A stretch of 27,627 nt of DNA from the IMG/VR virus record IMGVR_UViG_3300037882_003791, positions 1-27,627 of that record; one strand, written 5' to 3'. The notes below the pieces were generated by a model. It was not told where the DNA came from. It did not search any database and was given only the letters and a program-made list of their open reading frames with translations. The stretch comes from a virus. Positions 20,445 through 27,627 of the stretch are shown one piece after another; within the stretch, counting starts at the first letter, position 1; each line of letters opens with the position of its first letter. Made by a program: the position numbers and the translations under genes.

Positions 20445-21632
20445 ATGATGCGAGTTAGTTGTGATCGATTGAAGTTATCTGAAGCGTTTTCCGTAGTGAG
20501 TTCGCTGGCAACGAAGGGTAGCAGTCGCGAAGCTTTGCAGTGTGTAAAGTTGGATGTTCGAGCTGGTTCGGTGACGTTGAGTGCTACGAACTTTGACACG
20601 AGCATTCGTCTGGAGCTAGACGGTGCCGAGCCGCTGGAGAGCACGCCGCTGAAGGCCGCAGACGGGGCGGCTCTTTTGCATGTCGGCCGGGTTGGTCAGA
20701 TCATTCGCGAGACGCCTGACGATCGATTGAAGTTTGAGTTGGCGAATAAACCTGGCGAGGATGGTGATTTCCTTCGCATTTCCAGTTTGAATAGCGAATT
20801 CAAATTGCCTGTGATTGATCCTAAGGAGTTCCCTGCAGTAAAGGCTTGGGAAGAGACGGATTACCTTGAGTTGCCTGTGCGATGGCTTCGCGAGGCGATT
20901 CGACGGACGGCTTTTGCGACCGATCCTAATTCGACTCGATTCGCGTTAGGTGGCGTGCGGTTGGAGATGACCGACGAGTGTAGCCTTACGTTGATTGCGA
21001 CCGATGGGCGTCGACTGGCTAAAGTGAATGGTTCGGCGACAAAGGTAGGTAATCCCGGTGTGCATGGGATTGTCGCGGCGATTGTTCCTACTCCTGCCAT
21101 GGTCTTGGTGTCTAAGACGTTGGGTGATAGTGATGCGGCGGTCAAGCTTGCGATCCACGGTAATGATGTGGTGTTTTTTGTCGGCGGGGTGACGGTCACG
21201 ACTCGGCAAGTCGAAGGCAGGTATCCCAATTGGCGCAGCGTTTTGCCGACTCGCGATAATCCAAGCAAGATTTCTTTGAATGTTGGGTCCGCGCATAACG
21301 TGATTCGTCAGGCCGCGATTGTGGCCGACAGTGAGTCCCGCGGGTTGGACTTCGAGCTCACAAGCGGCAGTTTGCTGTTGTCCGCATCGACGGCGGACCT
21401 CGGTAGGAGTCATGTCGAGTTGCCAATTGCTTACGAGGGCCAGCCGATTCACATGAAGATGGATTATCGGTTTGTCTGTGATTTCTTGAAGGCCTTGGAT
21501 GCGACTGATTCATTCACGTTGGACGTTGTTTCTTCGACTGCTTCGGCTTTGCTGACTACCGACGATGGTTATTCGTATGTCGTGATGCCAATGGCGCTGG
21601 ATCGTCCAATTAAACCTGCTGCTGCGAAATAG
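20445..21632 (+). CDS. dnaN: DNA polymerase III beta sliding clamp (phage-encoded)
   Basis: A 395-residue clamp. The three-domain pattern is intact: domain 1 (DRLKLSEAFSVVSSLATKGS and SVTLSATNFDTSIRLEL), domain 2 with FALGGVRLEM and the signature ATDGRRLAKV (Asp187-Gly188-Arg189-Arg190), domain 3 with VTVTTRQVEGRYPNW (Glu257-Tyr260) and the C-terminal YSYVVMPMAL that lies near the partner-binding pocket. It encircles DNA and tethers polymerases or ligases. Length is close to the usual 366-380. Two adjacent ATGs (20445, 20448) are possible; AAGG is just upstream. It starts the tight operon that runs to the integrase. No polymerase gene is seen, so it probably works with host replication proteins. 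Confidence 0.9.
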   Translation: MMRVSCDRLKLSEAFSVVSSLATKGSSREALQCVKLDVRAGSVTLSATNFDTSIRLELDGAEPLESTPLKAADGAALLHVGRVGQIIRETPDDRLKFELANKPGEDGDFLRISSLNSEFKLPVIDPKEFPAVKAWEETDYLELPVRWLREAIRRTAFATDPNSTRFALGGVRLEMTDECSLTLIATDGRRLAKVNGSATKVGNPGVHGIVAAIVPTPAMVLVSKTLGDSDAAVKLAIHGNDVVFFVGGVTVTTRQVEGRYPNWRSVLPTRDNPSKISLNVGSAHNVIRQAAIVADSESRGLDFELTSGSLLLSASTADLGRSHVELPIAYEGQPIHMKMDYRFVCDFLKALDATDSFTLDVVSSTASALLTTDDGYSYVVMPMALDRPIKPAAAK

Positions 21633-21641
21633 GTGTGAGCC

Positions 21642-22538
21642 ATGGAAGCAAAGATTAAAGCAATTGCGCCTTGGTTTGGCGGAAAACGAACGCTTGCACC
21701 AAAGGTTGTTGAGCAGCTCGGGAAGCATACTCAATACTTTGAGCCGTTTTGTGGTTCGATGGCGGTGTTATTCGCTAAAGAGCCAAGCCAAAAAGAAACG
21801 GTGAATGACCTCCATGCTGATTTGGTAAATCTTGTAAATCTTGCAAATGTTCTGTCAAGAATCAGTTCTGCTGAAGATCTTTACGATCGATTGTCGCGGA
21901 CATTGTTTTCTCAGGGGATTCTTGAGACTGCTAGATTGCAGTTAGAGCGGAATGATGGGCAGGACCATGTCGAACGAGCGTATTGGTACTTTCTTGCGAG
22001 CTGGATGGGACGGAATGGAACTGCGGGTACCGCTCGACTCGATTATCAAATAGCGGTTCGCTGGACAAAAAACGGCGGATCCCCAACTGTTCGATTTAGA
22101 AACGCCACGGAATCAATTCCTTGGTGGCATGAACGACTGAAAAACGTTGTGATTCTTCGGCGAGATGCTTTTTCGATTATTGATCGATTCGAGGATTGCG
22201 AAGGAACTGTTATTTACGCGGATCCGCCATACACCAGCCAGACCAGAGGGGATGGCAAGAGCGTCAAAAACGGAGGCGGGGGAAAATATCTGCACGAATT
22301 TGATCACACCGGCGGATTGTTTGAGGATGACCATAGTCGACTAGCTGAAATCCTTCGCGGGTACCGGAATGCTCGAGTGGTTGTTAGTTACTACGACTGC
22401 GATCGAGTGCGAGAACTTTACGATGGCTGGACGTTCATAGACTGCACGATGAAGAAACAATTGCACGCTCAAAATGGTCGAGGTGCTCGTCAGAAAACCG
22501 CACCTGAAATGCTAATCGTTAATGGTCCAGCTTACTGA
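21642..22538 (+). CDS. D12-class N6-adenine DNA methyltransferase
   Basis: A 298-residue Dam-like enzyme that would transfer a methyl group from S-adenosylmethionine to adenine N6. Key parts: APWFGGKR (residues 9-16) and YFEPFCGSMAVLF (Phe33-Gly38 region) bind the cofactor; the catalytic ADPPYTSQTRG has Asp194-Pro-Pro-Tyr197. Between them is the target-recognition helical part (RAYWYFLASWMGRNG). Length is typical of the MethyltransfD12 family. It lies 9 bases after the clamp gene and 24 before the cytosine methylase. Probably an orphan methylase that protects phage DNA from restriction; target site unknown. Confidence 0.9.
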   Translation: MEAKIKAIAPWFGGKRTLAPKVVEQLGKHTQYFEPFCGSMAVLFAKEPSQKETVNDLHADLVNLVNLANVLSRISSAEDLYDRLSRTLFSQGILETARLQLERNDGQDHVERAYWYFLASWMGRNGTAGTARLDYQIAVRWTKNGGSPTVRFRNATESIPWWHERLKNVVILRRDAFSIIDRFEDCEGTVIYADPPYTSQTRGDGKSVKNGGGGKYLHEFDHTGGLFEDDHSRLAEILRGYRNARVVVSYYDCDRVRELYDGWTFIDCTMKKQLHAQNGRGARQKTAPEMLIVNGPAY

Positions 22539-22562
22539 TTCGATAAAGGGGAGACGCTTTGA

Positions 22563-24410
22563 ATGCATAAAGAACTGATCATCGATAGTTTTGCCGGCGG
22601 CGGCGGCGCTTCATTGGGAATTGCATGGGCTCTTGGACGAGTCCCAGATATTGCAATCAACCACGATGAGGACGCTATTGCAATGCATGCGGCCAATCAT
22701 CCAAGCACGAAACATGTGCTCGAGGATGTCTGGAAAGCGGATCTCAAAAAGCTGGTCGGAAGACGCAAGGTAGGTTTGCTTTGGCTTAGCCCCGACTGCA
22801 AGCACTTCAGTCGCGCGAAAGGCGCCAAGCCTGTAGAAAAGAAAATTCGCTCGCTCGCTTGGATTGCTTGTAAGTGGGCGGCGGAAGTAAAGCCGCGCAT
22901 CATTTGCCTTGAGAATGTTCGCGAATTCGCGGATTGGGGCCCGCTTGTACCTCGAATGCATTGCAAGAACTGTGGTTGGAAGGGCACGAAGGGCCAAGCA
23001 GTATTGATGCGAGTCAATTCACGGTGCCCGAGCTGTGATTCCAAGAAGCTGCAAACAACTGATGAGCTTGTGCCGTGCCCAAACCGTAAGGGGCTGACTT
23101 TCAAGCGATTCGTGGGACGACTTCGCAATCTTGGGTACAACGTCGAGTGGCGGAACCTAGATGCTGCGGACTACGGCGCGCCAACGCATCGAAAGCGGCT
23201 GTTTTTGGTGGCTCGTCGCGATGGTGAGACGATCAATTGGCCAGAGCCAACGCACTGCAGCCCGTCTAAGCTTGAAGCAACTCCACTTTTTGATCAGCTC
23301 AAGCCCTATCGAACGGCGGCGGAGTGTATCGATTGGTCGATCGAGTGCCCGTCAATCTTCGATCGCAAGAAGCCACTAGCAGATAAGACGATGCGGAGGA
23401 TTGCTCTTGGCATCAAACGGTATGTGCTTGAGTCTTCTGAGCCGTTTATCGTTCAGACGTCTCACACGGGGACAACTGGCAGAGGTTCGTATGTTTGGCC
23501 GACTGGCGAGCCGACACGAACGATAAGTAGGTCCAACGAATTCGCCGTGGTGAGTCCTGTTTTGAGTCGATACAACGGCTCAAAAACGCAAGCCGACGAT
23601 CGATGCCAGCAGATGGAGTTTCCTTTTTCAACTTTGGATACTCAGCCAAGATTCGCTCTGGTGTCGCCGACATTAGTTTCGATCACGCACAACGGCGAGC
23701 GTAAGCCGATCGACCCAAACGAGCCATTGCCGACGATCACCACGGCGCATCGCGGTGAAATGGGGCTAGCGGCTGCTACGTTGGTTCGACAATTCGGAAA
23801 ATCGAGTGGAGTAGATATCGAACAGCCATTGCCGACCACAACTGCGGGTGGCGGTGGCAAAACATCGGTTATAGCCGCTACTTTAGGGCAGTCTGGCTTG
23901 GTGTCGGCTTTCATCGCCAAGCACTTTGGCGGGATGGTTGGCGTTGAAGTTGATACGCCGCTTCCCACAACAACGATGCGAGGGACGCAGAACCAGCTTG
24001 TCGCTGCGAACTTAGTGCATTTGAATCACGGCGCTAAGCAATGGAGTGGTTGCGATGATCCGATGAGGACTGTAACGACTGGCAACCACGCCGCGTTGGT
24101 CTACAGCTTCTTAGTCAAGTACTTTGGAACTGCGATCGGTGCGAATCTACTTGAGCCAGCTCCAACGGCAACAGGGAAAGACAGATTTGGCTTGGTTACA
24201 GTGACGATCAACGGTGAGCCATACGTGATTGTTGACATTGGCATGAGAATGTTGACTCCGCGCGAGTTGGCTAGGGCGCAGGGCTTCCCAGATACCTACG
24301 AGCTGACAGGTACTAAGACCAGCCAGGTTGCACGAATCGGCAATTCAGTCTGCCCTCACGTTGCGTCCGCAATCGTTGGTGCAAATTGCAATGCGGAGGT
24401 CCTAGCATGA
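22563..24410 (+). CDS. C5-cytosine DNA methyltransferase with repeat-rich target region
   Basis: A 615-residue enzyme that methylates cytosine C5. Motif I is DSFAGGGGASLG (residues 8-19); motif IV is SPDCKHFSRAKG (catalytic Cys79, with Asp in place of the second Pro, as in a phage-type branch); motif VI is ENV (117-119); motif VIII-like sequence DYGAPTHRKRLFLVARR; motifs IX-X are RELARAQGFPDTY and GNSVCPHVASAI (593 on). A zinc-ribbon insertion has Cys134, Cys137, Cys155 and Cys158. Between residues about 315 and 560 seven degenerate repeats of PxPTxT...LV...G type occupy the target-recognition region. It is longer than the usual 330-450. AAGGGGAG precedes the start. No restriction partner is seen. 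Confidence 0.88.
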   Translation: MHKELIIDSFAGGGGASLGIAWALGRVPDIAINHDEDAIAMHAANHPSTKHVLEDVWKADLKKLVGRRKVGLLWLSPDCKHFSRAKGAKPVEKKIRSLAWIACKWAAEVKPRIICLENVREFADWGPLVPRMHCKNCGWKGTKGQAVLMRVNSRCPSCDSKKLQTTDELVPCPNRKGLTFKRFVGRLRNLGYNVEWRNLDAADYGAPTHRKRLFLVARRDGETINWPEPTHCSPSKLEATPLFDQLKPYRTAAECIDWSIECPSIFDRKKPLADKTMRRIALGIKRYVLESSEPFIVQTSHTGTTGRGSYVWPTGEPTRTISRSNEFAVVSPVLSRYNGSKTQADDRCQQMEFPFSTLDTQPRFALVSPTLVSITHNGERKPIDPNEPLPTITTAHRGEMGLAAATLVRQFGKSSGVDIEQPLPTTTAGGGGKTSVIAATLGQSGLVSAFIAKHFGGMVGVEVDTPLPTTTMRGTQNQLVAANLVHLNHGAKQWSGCDDPMRTVTTGNHAALVYSFLVKYFGTAIGANLLEPAPTATGKDRFGLVTVTINGEPYVIVDIGMRMLTPRELARAQGFPDTYELTGTKTSQVARIGNSVCPHVASAIVGANCNAEVLA

Positions 24411-25723
24411 TCGAGATCGGCGGGAGTACTATTGCAGCATCAATCTACGGAGTTGTTATGAACGAAACGCAGTTGGAGAAAGACTTCATTAAGTGGCTGG
24501 CCCCGCAGTGCGTGGAGATGCGTTACAGCAGATGGTTCACCACGGAGTCAGGAGAGTGCGACGAAGGCGACTACTGCGCGGACTGTGTCGAGGCCGAGCT
24601 AACAGAAAGGAAGTCCGCGGGCAGTCAGTTCGTAGTCGTCGAAGGTTGGGACGAAGCGGTGACTTCTGATCGGGAACGTAGTTGCGACCGTTGTGGATGC
24701 TTGCTCGAAACGAGTCCAACTCGGGAGTTCATCAAGGAGGATATATCGCAATTAGCGGAGATGGTCGCGGAGATGGTCGACGGCGAGCAGCTCGACCCAG
24801 ATCTCGCTACATCGATCCATAACTGGCTTACTGGCATGGGCGACCGGCATGAGTCGGATTGGGAGAAGGTTGCGCCCCACGCAGCGAGACTGATGGCGAA
24901 CGACAACCAGCAAGTAGTACCGGCCGGGTTCATTACTTACACGCCGGCCGATGCACGCGATTGGTACGACCACGACTCGGTTTGGCTTGGGATCTACCAA
25001 TGGTTCGCCGAGCGACTAATCGCCGGCGAGTACCCTCTTGAGTACCTGGTTGACACGTCGGGAATCAACCGCAGTTCGCTTCGAGAGATCGCGGACATGA
25101 AAGAGCCCTCGAAGGTGATAAAGGGACTTCTCTCATTCGTTGGATCAACGTGCGGCCGAGGTAAGTTCCTTGCTAGTTTGGGTCTCGAACGCCAGGCAGA
25201 CTTAGACACTCCGATACGGATGGAGGACCGCCGATGCGACTGGCCGACGTTCGGAGTGAGGGGTCGCAAGCTAATCGAGTCTCCGAATAAACACCACCCG
25301 GAAGCGAAGGTGCTGACTAAGGCAGAGCTGCTGTTTTCGACGGATGGTAGATGGGAATACCAAGCCTACTACGACTACGCGCACTACGATCGATCGTACT
25401 GGTGCGTGTCGTTCTGTCAGGACGATGGAGAGTCACTGGCAAACTTCACTTCGAGAGTCAATGCCGATCTGGAAGCGATGTTGGAGCCGTGCGACCAAAC
25501 CGAATATAGTCGACTGGCGGACCTGAGGAACTGGGATCAAATTCGCGAGGCGATAAGCAAGGTGTTCTACTACGCCAACCCGCCGGCTACGCAGTCCGAG
25601 TGGGAGGTAGAACTGACCGACCTGCTGATGGACGTCGATGGGTTAGTCCTGACCGGACGAAGAATCCATATCGATAGGAAGAAAATGGCGACACTGAAGC
25701 GTTGGATCAAGGACCAGAAATGA
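24407..25723 (+). CDS. Unknown Cys-containing protein coupled to cytosine methylase
   Basis: I place the start at ATG 24407: GGAGG lies 7 bases upstream and ATGA overlaps the methylase stop. A start at 24386 or 24458 is also open. The 438-residue protein has a likely zinc site in the first part (CDEGDYCADC, then CDRCGC), a helical acidic segment (LAEMVAEMVDGEQL), a Trp/Tyr-rich middle (DARDWYDHDSVWLGIYQWFA) and a polar C-terminus (RRIHIDRKKMATLKRWIKDQ). No family is recognised; no nuclease or helicase motif is visible. Its coupling to two methylases makes a role in DNA modification or defence evasion plausible. Codon usage looks more G+C-rich than the adjacent methylase. Confidence 0.6.
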   Translation: MIEIGGSTIAASIYGVVMNETQLEKDFIKWLAPQCVEMRYSRWFTTESGECDEGDYCADCVEAELTERKSAGSQFVVVEGWDEAVTSDRERSCDRCGCLLETSPTREFIKEDISQLAEMVAEMVDGEQLDPDLATSIHNWLTGMGDRHESDWEKVAPHAARLMANDNQQVVPAGFITYTPADARDWYDHDSVWLGIYQWFAERLIAGEYPLEYLVDTSGINRSSLREIADMKEPSKVIKGLLSFVGSTCGRGKFLASLGLERQADLDTPIRMEDRRCDWPTFGVRGRKLIESPNKHHPEAKVLTKAELLFSTDGRWEYQAYYDYAHYDRSYWCVSFCQDDGESLANFTSRVNADLEAMLEPCDQTEYSRLADLRNWDQIREAISKVFYYANPPATQSEWEVELTDLLMDVDGLVLTGRRIHIDRKKMATLKRWIKDQK

Positions 25724-25887
25724 TAACACTGCCCGACATGGCTTGGATTGGATGGGATGGCGAACTCAAGTTTCCATCTGCTCATCACCTCAAAGATCCA
25801 ATTATGGCAATCGCTCGAGACGACAGACTGGTTGGCCGACTACTCGACGGGCGAGAATACAACCAGTTTCCATCGGTGAAGGAGTAA
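25720..25887 (+). CDS. Small unknown protein
   Basis: A 55-residue protein (MITLPDMAWIGWDGELKFPS and on) whose ATG overlaps the previous stop as ATGA, with AAGGA 7 bases upstream. The gene is too tight between its neighbours to be chance, but has no recognisable domain. Its stop is three bases before the TTG start of the HTH gene. Confidence 0.6.
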   Translation: MITLPDMAWIGWDGELKFPSAHHLKDPIMAIARDDRLVGRLLDGREYNQFPSVKE

Positions 25888-25890
25888 GCC

Positions 25891-26178
25891 TTGTCAACAA
25901 TTCAACTGACTGCAGTTGAGCTGGAAGAGCTTCTGAATAAAGTAGCTACCGAAACAGCGGAGCGTGTCGTTGCTCATCTTTTGAAGACAGACGATAGGCT
26001 GCTGGATGTCTACGAGGCCTCGAAAGTACTTGGATGTAGCGTTTCAACTGTCGAGCGTTGGACCAGGGAACGAAAGGTGCCCAGTCACAAGATTGGGAAG
26101 TTGAGGAGGTACAGGCATTCTGAATTGCTCGCCATCGATAAGCAGATCTTCGAACAAACACCTATTGAAAGCACTTAA
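25891..26178 (+). CDS. Excisionase-type helix-turn-helix protein
   Basis: A 95-residue protein starting at TTG 25891, chosen because AAGGAG lies 7 bases upstream and the preceding stop is adjacent. The N-terminus is a long helix (VELEELLNKVATETAERVVA). Residues about 38-85 are a MerR-like HTH_17 (LLDVYEASKVLGCSVSTVER with WTRERKVPSHKIGKLRRYRH), as in excisionases (PF12728). It is directly followed by the integrase, so it probably acts as recombination directionality factor or as regulator of the integrase. It could also be a simple transcription regulator. The TTG start may keep levels low. Confidence 0.8.
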   Translation: MSTIQLTAVELEELLNKVATETAERVVAHLLKTDDRLLDVYEASKVLGCSVSTVERWTRERKVPSHKIGKLRRYRHSELLAIDKQIFEQTPIEST

Positions 26179-26180
26179 TT

Positions 26181-27566
26181 ATGGTCAGCGTTATTCGTCG
26201 CAAGCAGGGCGGTCGGAACGGATGGCGAATTCGATTTGTCTTTCGGGGACGTAGGCTTGAGGTCTACTTGGCTGGCGTCAGAAAATCGGTCGCAGAGACT
26301 GCTGGCCGACACATCGCGGATCTCGCAAAAGCCAAAGAAAAGAATCTGGCTGCTGATCTAACGGACGTCGCCTGGGCAGAGGGCACCATTGGAAGCCTGC
26401 GTGAGCGATTAGCCGATTTTGGTTTAGTTTCACGTCTGAAATCAGCCTCAAATGAGTGCAAAAGCACTCTCGATACCTTTGTGCAGGCCTACATCGATGG
26501 AAGAACGGATGTGAAGGCAACTACGCGTACGAACTACGGGCAGACTAAAAGGCTGCTGGTTGAGTATTTTGGCGTTACGAAGTCGATCGAGTCGATCACC
26601 GCAGCCGACGGTGATCGTTGGCGATGCTGGATGCTAGAAAAGAAGCTGGCAGCTTCCAGCGTTAGCAAGCACGTCAAGCGCGCGAGAACAATCTTCGATC
26701 ATGCAATGAAGGATCGCTTGGTCAGCGGCAATTCGTTTAAGGAGGTTCGAGCCGGGGCCGAGACAAATCCTGCACGGCAGGCCTACATCGATGCTGTCGA
26801 TGCTCAGAAGATCATGGATAACTGCCCTGATGCTGATTGGCGAGTGATTTTCTCGCTCGCAAGGTGGGGCGGACTGCGATGCCCCAGCGAGATACTGACT
26901 CTTAAATGGGACGACATCAATTGGGATCAAGGAAAGATTCGCATTGACGCGCCTAAGACTGGCTTGCGATTTTGCCCACTCTTCCCCGAACTGCGCGCCG
27001 TTCTCGAAGAGGCGTTCGAACTCGCTGACGAAGGATCTGTTCGGTGCGTGACACGATACTCTCCCCAGCAAAAAAATCTGAGGACACAACTTGAGCGTAT
27101 CATCCAGAAAGCCGGACTAACGCCGTGGCCGAAGCTCTTCAACAACCTCAGAGCCAGCCGGAGAACTGAACTTCAGGAGATATACCCAAGCCACGTCGTC
27201 GACGCCTGGCTCGGCCACTCGACCAAAGTTGCCGAGGCACACTATTTGCAGGTCACTCCTGAGCACTGGGATCGTGCTTCCGGGTACCACACCGGGTACC
27301 ACACTTCTACCCGCCAACAGCCAGCGACTGGCCATCGCGAAACGAAAAAACCCCAACAAAACACAAGTTTCGCTGGGGTTGGATGGTTGCTTCACAACGG
27401 TGAAGTGACCCCTATGGGGGCTGAACTACTTGCGATTCTACAGTCTTCTTGGAGTGAATTTTGCCAGGGTACCACCATGGGTACCACACCGGATTCCGTT
27501 ACCAATGGGCTACTAGCATTTATTGAGTCGGAATTCGATCGAGCTTCGGCGCTGCCTTCAGGCTAA
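26181..27566 (+). CDS. int: Tyrosine recombinase integrase
   Basis: A 461-residue phage integrase. The N-terminus (GWRIRFVFRGRRLEVYLAG) resembles an arm-binding domain; residues about 95-195 are the SAM-like core-binding domain (TLDTFVQAYIDGRTDVKATT). The catalytic set is Arg233 (GGLRCPSE), Lys259 (APKTG), Arg324 in NNLRASRR (the preceding His of HxxR is Asn321), His346 (WLGHS) and nucleophile Tyr355 (AHYLQV). A tail of about 95 residues after the catalytic core carries DNA-level repeats and a minus-strand terminator. It starts two bases after the HTH gene. The window ends 61 bases later, so the attachment site is probably here or close by. Confidence 0.92.
   Translation: MVSVIRRKQGGRNGWRIRFVFRGRRLEVYLAGVRKSVAETAGRHIADLAKAKEKNLAADLTDVAWAEGTIGSLRERLADFGLVSRLKSASNECKSTLDTFVQAYIDGRTDVKATTRTNYGQTKRLLVEYFGVTKSIESITAADGDRWRCWMLEKKLAASSVSKHVKRARTIFDHAMKDRLVSGNSFKEVRAGAETNPARQAYIDAVDAQKIMDNCPDADWRVIFSLARWGGLRCPSEILTLKWDDINWDQGKIRIDAPKTGLRFCPLFPELRAVLEEAFELADEGSVRCVTRYSPQQKNLRTQLERIIQKAGLTPWPKLFNNLRASRRTELQEIYPSHVVDAWLGHSTKVAEAHYLQVTPEHWDRASGYHTGYHTSTRQQPATGHRETKKPQQNTSFAGVGWLLHNGEVTPMGAELLAILQSSWSEFCQGTTMGTTPDSVTNGLLAFIESEFDRASALPSG
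27282..27302 (+). repeat. Paired GGGTACCAC motif, left pair
   Basis: GGGTACCAC at 27282 and 27294 (12-bp spacing), with the palindrome GGTACC. Read as G-Y-H-T in the integrase frame. Confidence 0.7.
27345..27380 (-). terminator. Minus-strand rho-independent terminator inside integrase gene
   Basis: On the minus strand the stem CCCCAGCGAAAC / GTTTTGTTGGGG has 12 bp with two G-T pairs and a TTGT loop, then T6. On the + strand the same stem has A-C mismatches and no T-tract. It would stop transcription entering from the right. Confidence 0.75.
27467..27487 (+). repeat. Paired GGGTACCAC motif, right pair
   Basis: GGGTACCAC at 27467 and 27479, again 12 bp apart, 185 bp from the left pair but read in another frame (G-T-T), so conserved at DNA level. 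Confidence 0.7.
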
Positions 27567-27610
27567 AAACCTAAATCCAAAAAACATCATCTCCAGAGTT
27601 TTTCGGATTT
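27565..27610 (-). terminator. Possible second minus-strand terminator
   Basis: On the minus strand AAATCCGAAAAAC / GTTTTTTGGATTT gives a 13-bp A/T-rich stem with one G-T pair and a 12-base loop, followed by AGGTTTTTAG. Weaker than the terminator at 27345. Confidence 0.45.
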
Positions 27611-27627
27611 GCGCAGGACAGAGATCG

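Noticed and set aside
22788-22800. Loss of the catalytic PPC motif in the cytosine methylase (SPDC)
   Set aside because: The catalytic Cys is kept, and motifs I, VI and X are intact; a changed Pro is tolerated in phage-type enzymes, so I do not call it inactive.
24407-25723. Restriction endonuclease partner for the methylases
   Set aside because: No PD-(D/E)XK, HNH or helicase motif is visible; only possible zinc-binding cysteines.
27141-27152. Asn in place of His in the HxxR motif as evidence of a dead integrase
   Set aside because: The other catalytic residues are present and this first His varies in active tyrosine recombinases.
1-27627. tRNA genes, insertion sequences, retron or other known defence systems
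   Set aside because: No cloverleaf, transposase, reverse transcriptase or defence signature was found by reading both strands.

Overview
The window holds about 27.6 kb of a temperate tailed phage genome (siphovirus type, HK97-like capsid). It ends at a tyrosine integrase and, very probably, at the right junction of the prophage with its host. The host is most likely a planctomycete (Pirellulales/Rhodopirellula-like). That is an inference from three things: several families of GTAG...CTAC palindromic repeats between genes, an integrase whose HxxR motif reads NxxR with a long tail, and overall codon style. All supported genes are on the + strand. No tRNA, CRISPR array or insertion sequence was seen.

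Layout. (1) 1-1820: three accessory structural-type genes (the first cut by the window edge) and a small Cys-containing basic protein. (2) 2107-9633: head and neck-tail genes in canonical order: HK97-type major capsid protein, a beta-rich accessory protein, a small HhH-like protein, head-tail connector (gp6/phiE125 gp8 type), head closure, HK97 gp10-like, tail completion, a ribbon-helix-helix-like protein, tail tube, an unknown protein, then tail-assembly chaperones G and GT joined by a -1 frameshift on an A8 run. (3) 9730-16137: tape measure, a distal-tail-position protein, an Ig-like (He_PIG) protein, a Cys-rich protein and a glycosyltransferase-like protein with an ERV/ALR-like tail, probably the tail-tip or host-interaction set. 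(4) 16197-20317: HNH nuclease, DUF1064 nuclease-like protein, sigma-region-2-like protein with its own promoter, two unusual genes, and a small terminase with a duplicated P27 domain. (5) 20445-27566: a tightly packed operon of DNA polymerase III beta clamp, D12-class adenine methylase, C5 cytosine methylase, two unknown proteins, an excisionase-type HTH protein and the integrase.

How they work together: part 2 builds the head and tail; part 3 probably handles adsorption; TerS and HNH belong to packaging; the clamp and methylases probably help replication and protect DNA from restriction; HTH and integrase control integration and excision. Large terminase, portal, protease, lysis genes and repressor are not visible and presumably lie to the left of the window.

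Most notable: (a) a perfect 47-bp direct repeat, 972 bp apart, flanks a gene for a stand-alone Clp N-domain protein; it duplicates the first 15 codons of the small terminase, so this gene looks like a cleanly inserted cassette. (b) Nine intergenic repeats are built from three classes of covarying arms, each time pairing two different classes. (c) The G/GT frameshift site is textbook. (d) Paired GGGTACCAC motifs and a strong minus-strand terminator lie inside the 3' end of the integrase gene.
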